Made by a program: the position numbers and the translations under genes. A stretch of 64,000 nucleotides of DNA from Allobosea sp. 47.2.35 (GTDB lineage: Bacteria; Pseudomonadota; Alphaproteobacteria; Rhizobiales; Beijerinckiaceae), in assembly GCF_024655635.1 (NCBI RefSeq), contig NZ_JANLGI010000013.1, positions 62,001 through 126,000 on the forward strand. Direction: 5' to 3'. The notes beneath the pieces are model-generated. The model made no database searches and was not told the DNA's origin. It worked only from the letters and a program-made list of their open reading frames with translations. This document shows, piece after piece, positions 26,677 to 36,166 of this stretch (positions within the stretch are counted from its first letter, which is position 1; every line of letters begins with the position of its first letter).

Positions 26677-28040
26677 GCTTCCAGAGATGACTTTCTCCCT
26701 CACGTTTCCATGAGCTGGGCATGGACGCTGGGGAGAGGATTGCTTCCGTCGAAGTGGCTAAAGAACCTGGTAGTTGTGAGCTACAGCTGGTGGCGTCCAT
26801 TGACCAGCATGCGGTTCCGAATCTCGATCCAGTAAAGGATCACGCGGTTATCGAGACGAGCTCGAATTCCCTCGACGCTGCATAGCACACGACAGCGGCG
26901 AGAGTGGAAGGTGCGGCGACGCAGAGCTTCCATCTTGTTGTGCGTTCACAGCGCGTAGCTGTCGGTGCAACCTGCGACCGAGGCGTCCTGCCCTTCAGCA
27001 GGGGAGCGCTGGTCCGATAGCCGCTCGGTGTGGCACCTCATAGCAGCCGTCCTGTATTCGGCATGCCGTCGATCTTCGCCACGATGAGATCCTGACAAGC
27101 AGGATTAGTTCACGTCAATGATGATAGCAGAGCGTCGAAGAGATGTCGGGTTATTATTTGTAGGGGACCGTTTTTCCTGGCCAGAACAATGAACGCGACA
27201 GGGTGATCAGGGTGCTACGGTAAGCCGCAACAGAGGAGGTTTGGACTCAGGACATCGGTGGGCACGGAATGCATCCCCATCAGCTTACTTGAATTTTTCT
27301 AGGACTTCGACATCGCGCCAGCGCGTCGGCGGTCGCGTGCTCTCACAGAGAGCGGAGGACGGGCGGCACCAGGGCTCCCCTTACAGGATGATCTCGGCGT
27401 GCTCAGACCTATCATCTTTGACCGCTCTCGGCTGGCAGCGAACACCCTCAAGGCGTTGGCTCTCCATCCCAGCGCCGACAAAGCTCTGCGAGGCAGTCGC
27501 AAGTCGGGCAGTTCTGCCGCACAGACGAGCGCGAGCCCGAATATGTATCCGCTTCGACCCGGCAAGGGCTTTCGTCGCACCTTCACGCACTCCCTGCGCT
27601 CCTCGAGCGCCGTAGGCAGATGGTCTACTCGTGATTGCGCTCGCTCCAGGTCTCTCTCGGTGTCCAGCTCGCTAGCAAGTTTCCATCCGAGAGAAAAAGC
27701 AGATTTCGCACCTAAACTGTCAACTTAAGGGAAACATCATGGAAACTTCTGGTGTCATTCCGACCGTTCCAGGGTCCATAATGACGCCTGCAAGGACGTT
27801 CTGAATAGGTATTTGTTGACGTGATCGGTCTCGAATGAGGCCAGATGTTTACATTTGACCGTTCGATGGAAACGTTCGTTTCCCTCTGGGCAACCTCGTC
27901 AGCTCGACGCGCAACCTGAATGCGGTGGGGTGATGCGCATGCTGAGGTGGGGGCAAGCGAGTAGCTCCTTGCTCGACATTCTGCTCTAGCTCGCGCGCGC
28001 GTCGGCCCTGCCGATGTCGAGCCTAGAGCTGGGGATCCAC
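26677..28040. other. Gene desert inside the island
   Basis: About 1.36 kb without a convincing gene. Frames in this interval are short, conflicting and unlike known proteins. On the minus strand an open stretch from about 27722 to 27300 reads plausible helix-forming sequence (SELDTERDLERAQSRVDHLP) but has no good start codon and no recognised homology, so it could be a decayed gene. No tRNA, terminal inverted repeat or transposase was recognised. Confidence 0.45.
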
Positions 28041-28460
28041 ATGAAGTCTGCCGTAACATTCACTGTCCTCGCAGCCGCGGGATTGACCGCCTGCGTCTCT
28101 GCACAGCCTGGTGCGCCCGTTGCGATGTTCGCACTGCCGGTCACAGGCCAGTTCGGCTCGACGCCGGCCGCAGGGCAGGTCACGGCCTTTAACAATGGCG
28201 TCGGCACGTTCTGGGTCATGACGCCGGGAGGCGCGCGCTGCGCCGGCGAATACCAGGTGCGAGACCCCAACCCGGCGCTCGTGCTGACCGGCAAGTGCTC
28301 AAACGGCAAGACGGGTCAGATCGTCGTCACACGCACGCCCGATCTGATGTCCGGCTCAGCGATCGTCAGATTGAGCAATGGCACACGGGGGCAGTTCGTC
28401 TTCGGCAACATCACCTATTCCCAGGCATTCGGGGCTGGTGGAACCGCGACCATACGTTGA
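28041..28460 (+). CDS. Putative lipoprotein of unknown function
   Basis: The 139-residue product begins MKSAVTFTVLAAAGLTACVS, a signal peptide with a likely lipobox LTAC (Cys18). The mature part is rich in Gly, Thr and Val and looks like a small beta-rich domain (for example RCAGEYQVRDPNPALVLTGK). It should sit in the envelope. I do not recognise the family. The ATG at 28041 is chosen because it gives a clean signal peptide. It lies next to the integrase, which is convergent with it. Confidence 0.65.
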   Translation: MKSAVTFTVLAAAGLTACVSAQPGAPVAMFALPVTGQFGSTPAAGQVTAFNNGVGTFWVMTPGGARCAGEYQVRDPNPALVLTGKCSNGKTGQIVVTRTPDLMSGSAIVRLSNGTRGQFVFGNITYSQAFGAGGTATIR

Positions 28461-28508
28461 AGCTGGGGCCCGAGCTCTCGGTCGTTTGCCGGGAGCTCGC
28501 GCCTGCGC

Positions 28509-29504
28509 TCATCCCAGCCGGCTAACGAGATCCGTCGCCCGAAGATGCGCGTAGCGCGAGAGCATGCGCAGCTCTTTGTGGCCCGAAATCGTGGACACCT
28601 CCACGACGTTCAACCCCTTCTCGAACAGGCGCGACACGGCTTCGTGGCGCAGGTCGTGGAAGTGCAAGCCAGTGATGCCAGCGCGGCCACACAGATGGCC
28701 CCAGGCTTGAACGACCGCGCTCTCGCTGGTGGGTAGCGCCCGGCCCGCTGATGGGCTTCCTTGGCCCTCCCAGAGTCGCTGGAGGACACCGCGTGCTCGC
28801 GAGGACAGAGGGACGTCGCGGGGCTCTCCGTTTTTGGTCAGGGGCAGGTGCGCGATTTGTGTCCCCAGGTCTATGTGCTGCCAGTCGAGCGATAGCAGTT
28901 CACCGCGTCGCATGCCGGTCTCGACCGCGAGCACGATTAGGTCGCGCATGTAGAGATTCCTACCGCTATCGGCAGCATCGAGCAGGCGCTGCTCCTCGTC
29001 GTCGCGCAGGCGGCGGTTGCGCCCTCGAGGTGGGCTCGGACGGCGCACGAGCTTGCAGGGGTTGCGGTGCAGATAGACGTCCCAATCACGCATCGCTGTG
29101 TCGATGGCATGGCTGATCGTGTTGAGCTCGCGGATCACGGTCGAAGGCGAGACCGACCGAAGCCGCTCGTCGCGATAGGTCGCGAGATCCGAGTTCGACA
29201 GCAGCGCCAGCGTCCGGTGACAGAGCGGGCGACGCAAGAGCGCCTTGATCCGCGAGATTTCGGTATGGGCGCTTCGTTTCCTGGGCGAGATCTCAGTCAT
29301 ATAGCGCTCCAGGACCGACCGGAGCGTCGTAGATTCAGCTACGCGCGTATCCGGTAGCATGCCGCAGCGGTCGAGTTCGCTCTCCAGGGAGCGTGCCCAC
29401 TTCTCGGCGTCCGCCTTCTGGTCGAAGCTCTTGGCGCGAGGCGCCATACCGCGCCGTCGCACCTGTGCCTGCCATCTGCCCCGGAGTTTCCGGATCGTCG
29501 CCAT
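28509..29504 (-). CDS. Tyrosine site-specific integrase
   Basis: The 331-residue protein has an N-terminal arm/core-binding part and a C-terminal catalytic domain with all residues of the tyrosine recombinases: Arg199 in GMRRGELL, Lys224 in TKNGEPRDVPL, His283 and Arg286 in HDLRHEAV, His309 in ISGHKELRM and Tyr318 in SRYAHL. Such integrases insert islands and phages at tRNA genes. It is the only full integrase in the island and presumably used the tRNA-Arg site. It lies about 6 kb from the right repeat and 11 kb from the left one, which is unusual. A good stop and normal length suggest it is intact. Confidence 0.92.
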   Translation of the reverse strand: MATIRKLRGRWQAQVRRRGMAPRAKSFDQKADAEKWARSLESELDRCGMLPDTRVAESTTLRSVLERYMTEISPRKRSAHTEISRIKALLRRPLCHRTLALLSNSDLATYRDERLRSVSPSTVIRELNTISHAIDTAMRDWDVYLHRNPCKLVRRPSPPRGRNRRLRDDEEQRLLDAADSGRNLYMRDLIVLAVETGMRRGELLSLDWQHIDLGTQIAHLPLTKNGEPRDVPLSSRARGVLQRLWEGQGSPSAGRALPTSESAVVQAWGHLCGRAGITGLHFHDLRHEAVSRLFEKGLNVVEVSTISGHKELRMLSRYAHLRATDLVSRLG

Positions 29505-29807
29505 TGCGGATCAGTCCTGTTCGTCCAATGACTACAGGACGCCCAGGCAGCCCCGCCAAGGAGGTTTCCGGATCGGGGCAAGGAATTCCGAGCTGGATGT
29601 GGCTCTAGTGTGCCGATCGCCGTTCAGGGACCTCGACCGGGCATCAGGTCACCTGGTCCATCAAAGGGTTCCGAAGATCCCGCTCTCTGCCTGGATCCGC
29701 CTTCGGTAGGCAATGCTCTCACGAGTTCTATCCGTGGATGGAGCATCGCGCTAAGGCGAGTTGGCCTCGGCAATTATTGACGAGCAGGACGTCTCACTGT
29801 TCCGGAT
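29505..29807. other. Intergenic region upstream of the integrase
   Basis: About 300 bases between the integrase start and the end of the secreted-protein gene. Only short frames antisense or out of phase with the integrase start are present. I see no tRNA fragment, attachment repeat or clear promoter here. Confidence 0.4.
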
Positions 29808-30569
29808 TCATCGGATTAGATCGTCGAGGTCGATGGTTTTCCATGGCAAGGGCAACTGGCTTTGCTCACAATACCGAGCACTGTAGGAAAAACCCGTCGC
29901 GTTGGTCATTCGATAGCGGGTTTGCCCCAGGATTTCATATAGAACAGTCTGCTCGCCGCCCTCCGAACAATTTTCACGGACCCGGTAGCGCGACTCGCTG
30001 AGACGTTCAATCGACCGGAACTGACACAATTCCCGCCCAGCCCCCATGCCGTCGCGCCGCAAAAGGCTAAGTGTGCCATTCGATGCTTGGCTGCACGGAG
30101 TGCCTTCCGCCACGTAGTAGCCGCGCGTAAGAGGCAGGCCAGGGGCTGCGACGCGCTGTGATCCCGAGCTTGCGGCGCTTGGCGCACCCGTTGCCGATCC
30201 TCGAGCTGCGCACTTCTGAAAGCGCTTCGGGTCAAAGTCGAACCCGCGCATTGAAACAAATGTTAACACGGAGCCTGAGACCTCGACGGTGAACGTCATC
30301 CGGCTCTGTCTGCCCTCGCCGCTACAATTCGCTTCGATCTCGAATCTGGCAGCCGCGCGCTGTCGCACATTCCGGACCCGACAGGTGGTCTCGAAGGTCG
30401 ACAGGTCGAGCGTCGATCGGTCCAGGACAATCTCCGTTTCGCCTTCTCCGCACCGCGGCGCTCCCCAACGGCCGACCCAGGGGTCAGCCTGGGCCTGGGT
30501 CTCGAAGGGCATAGACAGCGCAAAAGCCGCGAGGGCGAGTCTAGGGATCGTTGGCCCGATGCGATGCAT
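29808..30569 (-). CDS. Secreted protein of unknown function
   Basis: From the ATG at 30569 the product is 253 residues with a Sec signal peptide (MHRIGPTIPRLALAAFALSM to about FETQAQA). The mature part has two similar-sized halves rich in cysteine, around RWGAPRCGEGETEIVLDRST and GYYVAEGTPCSQASNGTLSL, joined by an Ala/Ser linker, so it may be a duplicated small domain. It should be periplasmic. It starts 47 bases after the stop of the 1278-residue secreted protein and is probably cotranscribed with it, suggesting a partner role. The open frame upstream of this ATG is not coding. Confidence 0.7.
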   Translation of the reverse strand: MHRIGPTIPRLALAAFALSMPFETQAQADPWVGRWGAPRCGEGETEIVLDRSTLDLSTFETTCRVRNVRQRAAARFEIEANCSGEGRQSRMTFTVEVSGSVLTFVSMRGFDFDPKRFQKCAARGSATGAPSAASSGSQRVAAPGLPLTRGYYVAEGTPCSQASNGTLSLLRRDGMGAGRELCQFRSIERLSESRYRVRENCSEGGEQTVLYEILGQTRYRMTNATGFSYSARYCEQSQLPLPWKTIDLDDLIR

Positions 30570-30616
30570 GACGATCCTCCGACAGGGTGAGACGGCTCGG
30601 CAGATGATCCGACAAT

Positions 30617-33600
30617 TTAGAACTTGATGCCCGGTGCCCGGCCGGACGACCCGGTCCCTGCGCTTCGTCCGGCATCCTGAAGCGCCTTTCGGCTTTTTGC
30701 GAATGCCTCGGCATAGGGTTCGACGTCGCTCAGGATGGATTCCACCCAGTCCAAGCTCTTCGTGGGAAATCCCGCGCGCAATCCGCGCGAGGCGCTGAAC
30801 TCGACGTTGACGCTGAGCGCCTCGCCGCATGTGCCCAGCACCTTCCGACGGTCGAGCGGGTCCAGCATCCCGATCGGAAACCGAACATCGGGAACGACCT
30901 GACCATCCGGCAGAATGACAGGCGGGCTTGCCTCATCATTCAGCCAGTTCGTCGACAGTGCAATCTGCTGCCCCCCGTAGGAATAGGCGTGCGATCCGCA
31001 GCGAGAGCCGTTTTCGGTCCAGAGGTTGAAGTTCTCGTAGACCTGCCCGGAAGAGGCCGGCCCGTATTTCTGACGCAGTGCCTGCAAGACTTCTTGCACG
31101 GGAATCTGGCCGGCTTCGGAATAGATTCGACGCCACACGGCGAGAACCCGCTCCGGAGCGGCGGGCGGCTCGTCGATCAAGGCAATGATCTCGCGTCCGT
31201 CTACCGAGATGAAGAGTTTGCCTGATGTCGCCGGGGTGATTAGCGGATTGTCAGAGCGTGCTCTTGTGCCCTTGAGCACTCGGCCCACCTCCATATGGTT
31301 GCGGATCAGCTTCTCGGCCTCTGCGAAACTCTGGCCCAGTCGAATCCCGATGATGTCGTAGCGCCCAGGGGACACTTTAGGCGGCACAGGTTTGACAGCC
31401 TGCGGCTGGATGGGCTCCAGCGACAAGGGAAGCCGCACCTGCTTCGTGGTCGGATCGACCATGTCGGCCTTGATCAGCGTCAGGCTGAGCACCGGAACAG
31501 GGAGCTTTACCGGCGGCTTCTGAAGAAAGAAGCCCGCGGCCGCACGGTCCGACTCCGGTAGCCGATCCGCGATGCGCGCGCCCGTGACCTCGACGATGAA
31601 GTCGAGGTTCGCGGGGCGCCCGTCTGACGCTGGCAGCCGTGTCACCACTTGCTGCGAGATCTCAAACAGGGTGTTGAGCGTCAAGCCACCAGGATGGACG
31701 TGCGAGAGCGACACCGATTTTGCGCAGTAGGCATCGTTCGATGTGCATTGCACCCTGGGGCCGAAGCTTTGCCATCCCTGTGTGCCCAGAATTGGTGTCA
31801 GCCGATCCTGCATAATGACAGCGGCTTCCAGGCGGTCGCACTGGGCTGGCTCCCTATTCGCATCCTTCCGACAACCCATCACCTCCGATCGAAGCCCTTC
31901 TTCCGACCTGGGTTCGGATAGAGCGCTGCTGAAGCGAACCAGCGTCTCCCCCGTCCGCCCGAACTGGGTCTGGAACTTCGCCGGGAGCTGGTCGGCGCGC
32001 GCACGCGTCCAGGCCTTGAAGCCTTCGAGCAGCCGGGAAGTATCCTCGGTGTTCGGTTCCAGGCTGATATTTCTGAAATGACGCCCCCAGCGGACGGTCT
32101 GGCCCGGCATCGGCCGCTTCTCCAGCGCGAAGCGGGCAAGGAGCATCCGGGTCCAGTCGGCATCGCTCAACGAATCCGGCAGATGCTTGACGAGCAGCAG
32201 ATCGAGCGTTTCCGCATCGAGCGGCAGCACAGCTTCAGTCGGCCGCTCGACCGTGCGGTCGCCCGTGCCATATGATGGCACTGCCTGCTGGTCGAAGGAG
32301 GCCTTGCCGACCTCCATGCCACCCACATGAACCGATGCTGAGAGCCCTTTCACCGGCAGCACGACGAGGTTCAGACGGTCCGCCATGAGCCGCCTCGGCT
32401 CGCCATGGCTCAGGCTGAACCGGACCTCCAGCCGCGTGTCGCCTTGGGCCGCTCGAACCCGATTGACAGCGCCTTGCAGCGCCTGAGCATCGACCTTGAT
32501 GCGGAAATCCTCGGCCGGCCGTTCGAACAGCAGCGCCCGGAATTCGTCGGGCTGCTCCCGCCCGATGAGGATAAGTCGGTTTGCAGTCCCGCCGACGGAG
32601 CGGCCGACGAGTTCTTCCAGGCCCCTGATCTGCGCTCCGGTATAGGAGACGACGCTGCTCCTCTCATCCAACCCGTGAAAGTCGGAGAGCTGGATATCGG
32701 GCAGGACAGCTGGGATTCCGGCCGTGGCGGTCGCCCCCGTATTGGCGACCGCACCGTCGGCCATGAGATGACCGCGAGACCGCAGCACCAGCCGGTTCGG
32801 CAAGGACTTGGCCCGCTCGCGCGTCCAGGCCTCGTAGGCTTCCTTGCGGACGGTCGATTGCGATGCCGAGCGCGGATGAAACGGCCCCCACGGATCAATC
32901 GCCTTCCAATTCGCCCCGGCGTTGGTGGCGTAGATCCTCTGTTCGAACTGTAGCCTCGCCCGCGCCTCCGAGGCCCAGTCGAGGCGTGCGCCGGGTTCGA
33001 GACCGGCCTTGAGTTGGGCCAATAGGATCGTCTCCGCCGTGATATCGGCGCTGTCCATCCGAGCGATGGTGGATTGCCCGTCCGAGACGGAGGCCGGCGC
33101 CTGCTCGGTCGGGAATTGATGCAGAGCAGTGCGAAGCGCCTCGTCGGAATAGGCGATAAGCCGCTCAAGCCGATAGGACAGGTCACGCGCCTCCGCGCCG
33201 ACACGCGTCACGGTGACGGTGGCCGCGATCTGAACGCGGCGGCGGTTCCCCAGATGCCTCAGGACCTGCTCGGCCGCAGCTTCCGCCATGGGTGCGAAGG
33301 TGGGAATGGGAAACTGAGCCGGCGCGCCGTCAAGTTCCAGGCGCAGACCGGCAATTGGGAATCCCCCTCGGGCCCGGTCAAAGCGTCCTATATCAAAGTC
33401 ATCGACGATCACGACCTGCATCGGCAGCCTGGGCGCGGCTTGGAGCAGCACCGGTGCATCGTGTTCGATGAAAGCTCGATGGGCCCTGTCCTGCTCGAAC
33501 TCGTTGTTGCCGGCCCAGTTGTATCGGCTGAGGAGCTCGGCCCGGCGCGGCCCGCTCAGAAAGGCCTGGGCGAAGCCGAAGGCCATGCGGGAGTCGTCCA

Positions 33601-34453
33601 GCAGGGCCCGATTTTCGTTGAAACGCACCAGCGTCAGCAGATAGGCGATACCGCGTCGCGTGCTTGGCGCGTATTTGTCGGTTGCAGGAAGCCCCTGGTG
33701 CAGCCGCAACTCCGGCAGCAGGGTGGCGACCGATGCAGGCACCGGTGGAACCGCCGATGACGCGGCAGGGGGCGAACCTGACGCGCGCCGGAGTTCCGCC
33801 AACCGGACCTCGTAGACCTGTCTCAGGCACGCGACATTGCCGCGGCATTCGACCCGCTCTGCAAGAAAACGTCGTTGCACATCGCGGTTGGCGCGGTCGG
33901 TGGAGATCGGCAAGTAGAATTGCGCAACGTCTCGATCCAGGCGGCGCAGTTCGGGCGAGGCGCATATGGCTCGCTCGTCGGGCCGACCGGCCCTGGAGCA
34001 GTCGAAACTAGGGCGGTCGCCAGCGGCGTCGGCAAGCGGTGCCGAAGTCGCTTCAGCTGCGAGGTTCCGCCCAGGCGCATTGTCGGTCGCGGCGACCGCT
34101 GCTTGCAGTTCCTTGATCAACCCAGCATCGAGGCGTCCAGTGGCAGGCATGCCCCGAGCGCGCTGGAAGGCAACGATCGCTTCAAGCGTCCTGGGTCCCA
34201 TCTCGCCGTCGGCCTCACCGACCGCGTAGCCCAGGCGCGCCAGCATTGATTGGGCTGCAAAGACCGCACCGGCATTGCTTTCTGCCGCCCCGTTACTGCG
34301 ATACTGCGCCAATACGATCGGAGCGCTGGCCGGTGGGGTGCGCTGCTGTAAGAGTGGCCTGTCCTCAGCTTGCGCGACCTGACCTGTAGAGTGGTTAAGG
34401 GCAGCGATGATTGTCAGTAAACAGGCAAGAAAAGCAGGCGTAGACCGAGGCAT
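30617..34453 (-). CDS. Large secreted protein with peptidoglycan-binding and LprI-like domains
   Basis: The 1278-residue protein starts at an ATG preceded by GGAGGTCTATC and has a signal peptide to about residue 30. Residues 64-118 form a peptidoglycan-binding domain (MLARLGYAVGEADGEMGPRT followed by LEAIVAFQRARGMPATG). Residues 150-221 match the LprI/DUF1311 lysozyme-inhibitor-like domain with four cysteines (152, 164, 203, 209). The remaining 1000 residues are not recognised. A C-terminal part (GRYDIIGIRLGQSFAEAEKL, then ALRQKYGPASSG) resembles small domains found in other secreted proteins. It may bind the cell wall and a ligand or enzyme. It forms a pair with the secreted protein downstream. 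Confidence 0.75.
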   Translation of the reverse strand: MPRSTPAFLACLLTIIAALNHSTGQVAQAEDRPLLQQRTPPASAPIVLAQYRSNGAAESNAGAVFAAQSMLARLGYAVGEADGEMGPRTLEAIVAFQRARGMPATGRLDAGLIKELQAAVAATDNAPGRNLAAEATSAPLADAAGDRPSFDCSRAGRPDERAICASPELRRLDRDVAQFYLPISTDRANRDVQRRFLAERVECRGNVACLRQVYEVRLAELRRASGSPPAASSAVPPVPASVATLLPELRLHQGLPATDKYAPSTRRGIAYLLTLVRFNENRALLDDSRMAFGFAQAFLSGPRRAELLSRYNWAGNNEFEQDRAHRAFIEHDAPVLLQAAPRLPMQVVIVDDFDIGRFDRARGGFPIAGLRLELDGAPAQFPIPTFAPMAEAAAEQVLRHLGNRRRVQIAATVTVTRVGAEARDLSYRLERLIAYSDEALRTALHQFPTEQAPASVSDGQSTIARMDSADITAETILLAQLKAGLEPGARLDWASEARARLQFEQRIYATNAGANWKAIDPWGPFHPRSASQSTVRKEAYEAWTRERAKSLPNRLVLRSRGHLMADGAVANTGATATAGIPAVLPDIQLSDFHGLDERSSVVSYTGAQIRGLEELVGRSVGGTANRLILIGREQPDEFRALLFERPAEDFRIKVDAQALQGAVNRVRAAQGDTRLEVRFSLSHGEPRRLMADRLNLVVLPVKGLSASVHVGGMEVGKASFDQQAVPSYGTGDRTVERPTEAVLPLDAETLDLLLVKHLPDSLSDADWTRMLLARFALEKRPMPGQTVRWGRHFRNISLEPNTEDTSRLLEGFKAWTRARADQLPAKFQTQFGRTGETLVRFSSALSEPRSEEGLRSEVMGCRKDANREPAQCDRLEAAVIMQDRLTPILGTQGWQSFGPRVQCTSNDAYCAKSVSLSHVHPGGLTLNTLFEISQQVVTRLPASDGRPANLDFIVEVTGARIADRLPESDRAAAGFFLQKPPVKLPVPVLSLTLIKADMVDPTTKQVRLPLSLEPIQPQAVKPVPPKVSPGRYDIIGIRLGQSFAEAEKLIRNHMEVGRVLKGTRARSDNPLITPATSGKLFISVDGREIIALIDEPPAAPERVLAVWRRIYSEAGQIPVQEVLQALRQKYGPASSGQVYENFNLWTENGSRCGSHAYSYGGQQIALSTNWLNDEASPPVILPDGQVVPDVRFPIGMLDPLDRRKVLGTCGEALSVNVEFSASRGLRAGFPTKSLDWVESILSDVEPYAEAFAKSRKALQDAGRSAGTGSSGRAPGIKF

Positions 34454-34722
34454 GATAGACCTCCAGGGCTGAATACAACGCAAGCTGCCTTTGGTCCTAG
34501 TTAATTAAAAAATGCCGCAATTTCGCCATGAGATCAAGCACGGCCGGCTTGGCAGGGTCAGCCGCTGGCCACGCCTGAAGAAATGACGATTGGCACGCGG
34601 CGACTGTCAGTTCATCTGAGCCATGAACGAAAGTCACTTCGGCGGACTCCCGCTCAAGCAGAACAAGCGCAATCCCCCATGAGGATTGACGACGGGTCGC
34701 GCTTCTGTAGCATTGGTTGACC

Positions 34723-35214
34723 ATGTCCCGCGCTGTCTTCTCACGGTTTCTAGTCGGGCTAGTCTTGGCAACCTGTCGGTCGGGCTCTGTCAACGCGTCA
34801 GACACAGCTCGTGCTTGCCTGATCCACCAGGACGCAGCGTCCGCCATCGCCTGCTACCGCCAGATCATCGAAGGCATGAAGGAGAACACGGCGTGGTGCC
34901 AGAGCCTCGGGCTCCAAGAGGTCCAAGAGCTGCAGGCAAACATGAGTAAGAGTTTAAATCAGGTCCTCGCGCACCGGCGGAAGATCGAAGAGGCTGAGGT
35001 GGCCGAGTTCGGCAATCAGGCCAACCAGCTTACAAAGGACATTCAATCGACGACGGACCCTGCGCGAAAATCGCAGCTTGCTGCATGGTGGTATCAGTTA
35101 CTGGAGGATCGCAAGCGAAAAAAAGCTGCCAAGGATCCCTTCGCGGACCTCCAACACATTCACAACGAATTCGGCAAGCTCCAGACTGCGGCGGGTCGTT
35201 TGGATTGCAAATAG
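34723..35214 (+). CDS. Secreted helical protein of unknown function
   Basis: The 163-residue product begins MSRAVFSRFLVGLVLATCRS, a signal peptide. The mature protein is strongly helical with coiled-coil tendency (EVQELQANMSKSLNQVLAHR and KIEEAEVAEFGNQANQLTKD). Four cysteines are present, two near the start of the mature part. It is divergent from the 1278-residue gene. The family is unknown. The ATG at 34723 is preferred over a TTG six bases upstream. Confidence 0.6.
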   Translation: MSRAVFSRFLVGLVLATCRSGSVNASDTARACLIHQDAASAIACYRQIIEGMKENTAWCQSLGLQEVQELQANMSKSLNQVLAHRRKIEEAEVAEFGNQANQLTKDIQSTTDPARKSQLAAWWYQLLEDRKRKKAAKDPFADLQHIHNEFGKLQTAAGRLDCK

Positions 35215-35434
35215 AAGGAAGATGGCGCGGTTGAGACCGAGGAACGGTGCGCAAGAGTTGGGCGATGCCCTGATCTCCGCTGGCGCCGGCTCTCGTGTGC
35301 CGTCAGCCACGACACCGCACGGGTGTGGCGAGGTCGTGCCGCATGCAGCCATCGACACCACGGACCGCCATAGAAGGTCGTTAAGATGCTGGAGATAAAT
35401 GAGTTTTTGGGGCGTTAGAATAAGCGCTTCCCAG

Positions 35435-35474
35435 CTTCGGAGGGCAACGCTCTATCCAGCTGAGCTACGGGCGC
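35435..35474 (-). pseudogene. Truncated tRNA-Arg (5' half only) with its promoter
   Basis: The 40 bases on the minus strand are the tRNA-Arg(CCG) sequence from the 5' end through the anticodon loop. The T-arm and 3' acceptor strand are missing. The promoter TTGCCG-17-TATCCA is kept upstream (35516-35488), so a transcript could still be made that runs into island DNA. It is the displaced half of the original gene, left by integration. Confidence 0.85.
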
Positions 35475-35502
35475 TAACCGTGCAGGCTGGATAGCCGATC
35501 CC
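35435..35502. repeat. Right attachment repeat (attR) of the genomic island
   Basis: Identical over 68 bases to 17741-17808. On its left it is followed by island sequence instead of the tRNA 3' half, and on its right by chromosome that resembles the left copy only weakly. This marks the island's right boundary. Confidence 0.88.
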
Positions 35503-35677
35503 CGCCGCTTCGGCAATGCGGGATTTCGGATGATGCGCGGTTCTCCAAGGTCAAGCGTCGCTTGCTCGCATCGTATCGTGCGTGGCGGGCGGCTTGCGGC
35601 CAGCCTCTCAGCCGTTCCGCGCCAAATCGGCGCCATGACCATGGAAAGGGAGCGGGAAACATTCTACCGTCCTGCCG

Positions 35678-36166
35678 ATGCTGATCGAACATGAGCGCGC
35701 GATCATTTACCGGCAGCGACGGTTGCCGCTGCCGCTGAGGCTTTTCATTTTGGTGCTTGGATTGGGTGTCGGGATCGTCATCCCGATCCCTTTCATTCTT
35801 CACGCGGATTGGGACACTCTTTCGCCGACGCTGCTTCTGGCTGCGCTGTGCGTCATGGTCCCGGGCGTACTGGGCAGCTTCTTCGTGCTCTTGTCCTTCG
35901 CAAGCTCCACCGAACTCAGGCTGGATCCGGCAACGGGACATGCCGTGAGGATCATGCGCGGGCCCATTCTGAAGCGCCACGAGACCTATCCTCTTTCGGC
36001 GCTCACGCCGCCGAAGCTGATCATGAGAGACAGCGAGGACGGCCCGTATCCTGTTCTGCACCTGCGTCTGCCAAAATGGCCGGTGGTCGAAATGAGCGAT
36101 TTTTCAGGGCGCGCGGAAGCGGAGACCTGGCAGGAACGCATTGCGGCCCTGCTGGCAAGAGCCTGA
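35678..36166 (+). CDS. Small membrane protein of unknown function
   Basis: The 162-residue protein has two transmembrane helices (about residues 20-42 and 50-74), followed by a soluble beta-rich domain with an LRLDPATGHAVRIMRGPILK pattern, possibly PH-like. It sits just outside the right island end. No operon partner is obvious. The start is the ATG before LIEHERAIIYRQ. Confidence 0.7.
   Translation: MLIEHERAIIYRQRRLPLPLRLFILVLGLGVGIVIPIPFILHADWDTLSPTLLLAALCVMVPGVLGSFFVLLSFASSTELRLDPATGHAVRIMRGPILKRHETYPLSALTPPKLIMRDSEDGPYPVLHLRLPKWPVVEMSDFSGRAEAETWQERIAALLARA

Larger units (their letters stand above)
17741..35502. mobile_element. Genomic island integrated at tRNA-Arg(CCG)
   Basis: The element is bounded by a perfect 68-bp direct repeat made of the tRNA 5' half and its upstream region. 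It contains a tyrosine integrase with all catalytic residues (28509-29504), a type I restriction-modification system, a serine-recombinase-like protein, a nuclease-like protein, a 2H phosphoesterase, several secreted proteins of unknown role, and long gene-poor stretches. The integrase is in the middle rather than beside an end, so the island may be composite. No conjugation or replication genes were seen, so it is probably not self-transmissible. Confidence 0.82.

Noticed and set aside
27241..27728. Short plus-strand frames in the island desert
   Set aside because: They overlap each other in different phases, have no homology I recognise and no ribosome sites.
34497..34724. Possible 75-residue minus-strand gene between the large secreted protein and 34723
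   Set aside because: Its start collides with the divergent start of the better-supported secreted protein, and there is no recognisable domain or ribosome binding site.
35474..36061. 195-residue minus-strand frame
   Set aside because: It is antisense to the membrane protein gene at 35678-36166 and ends in the attachment repeat.
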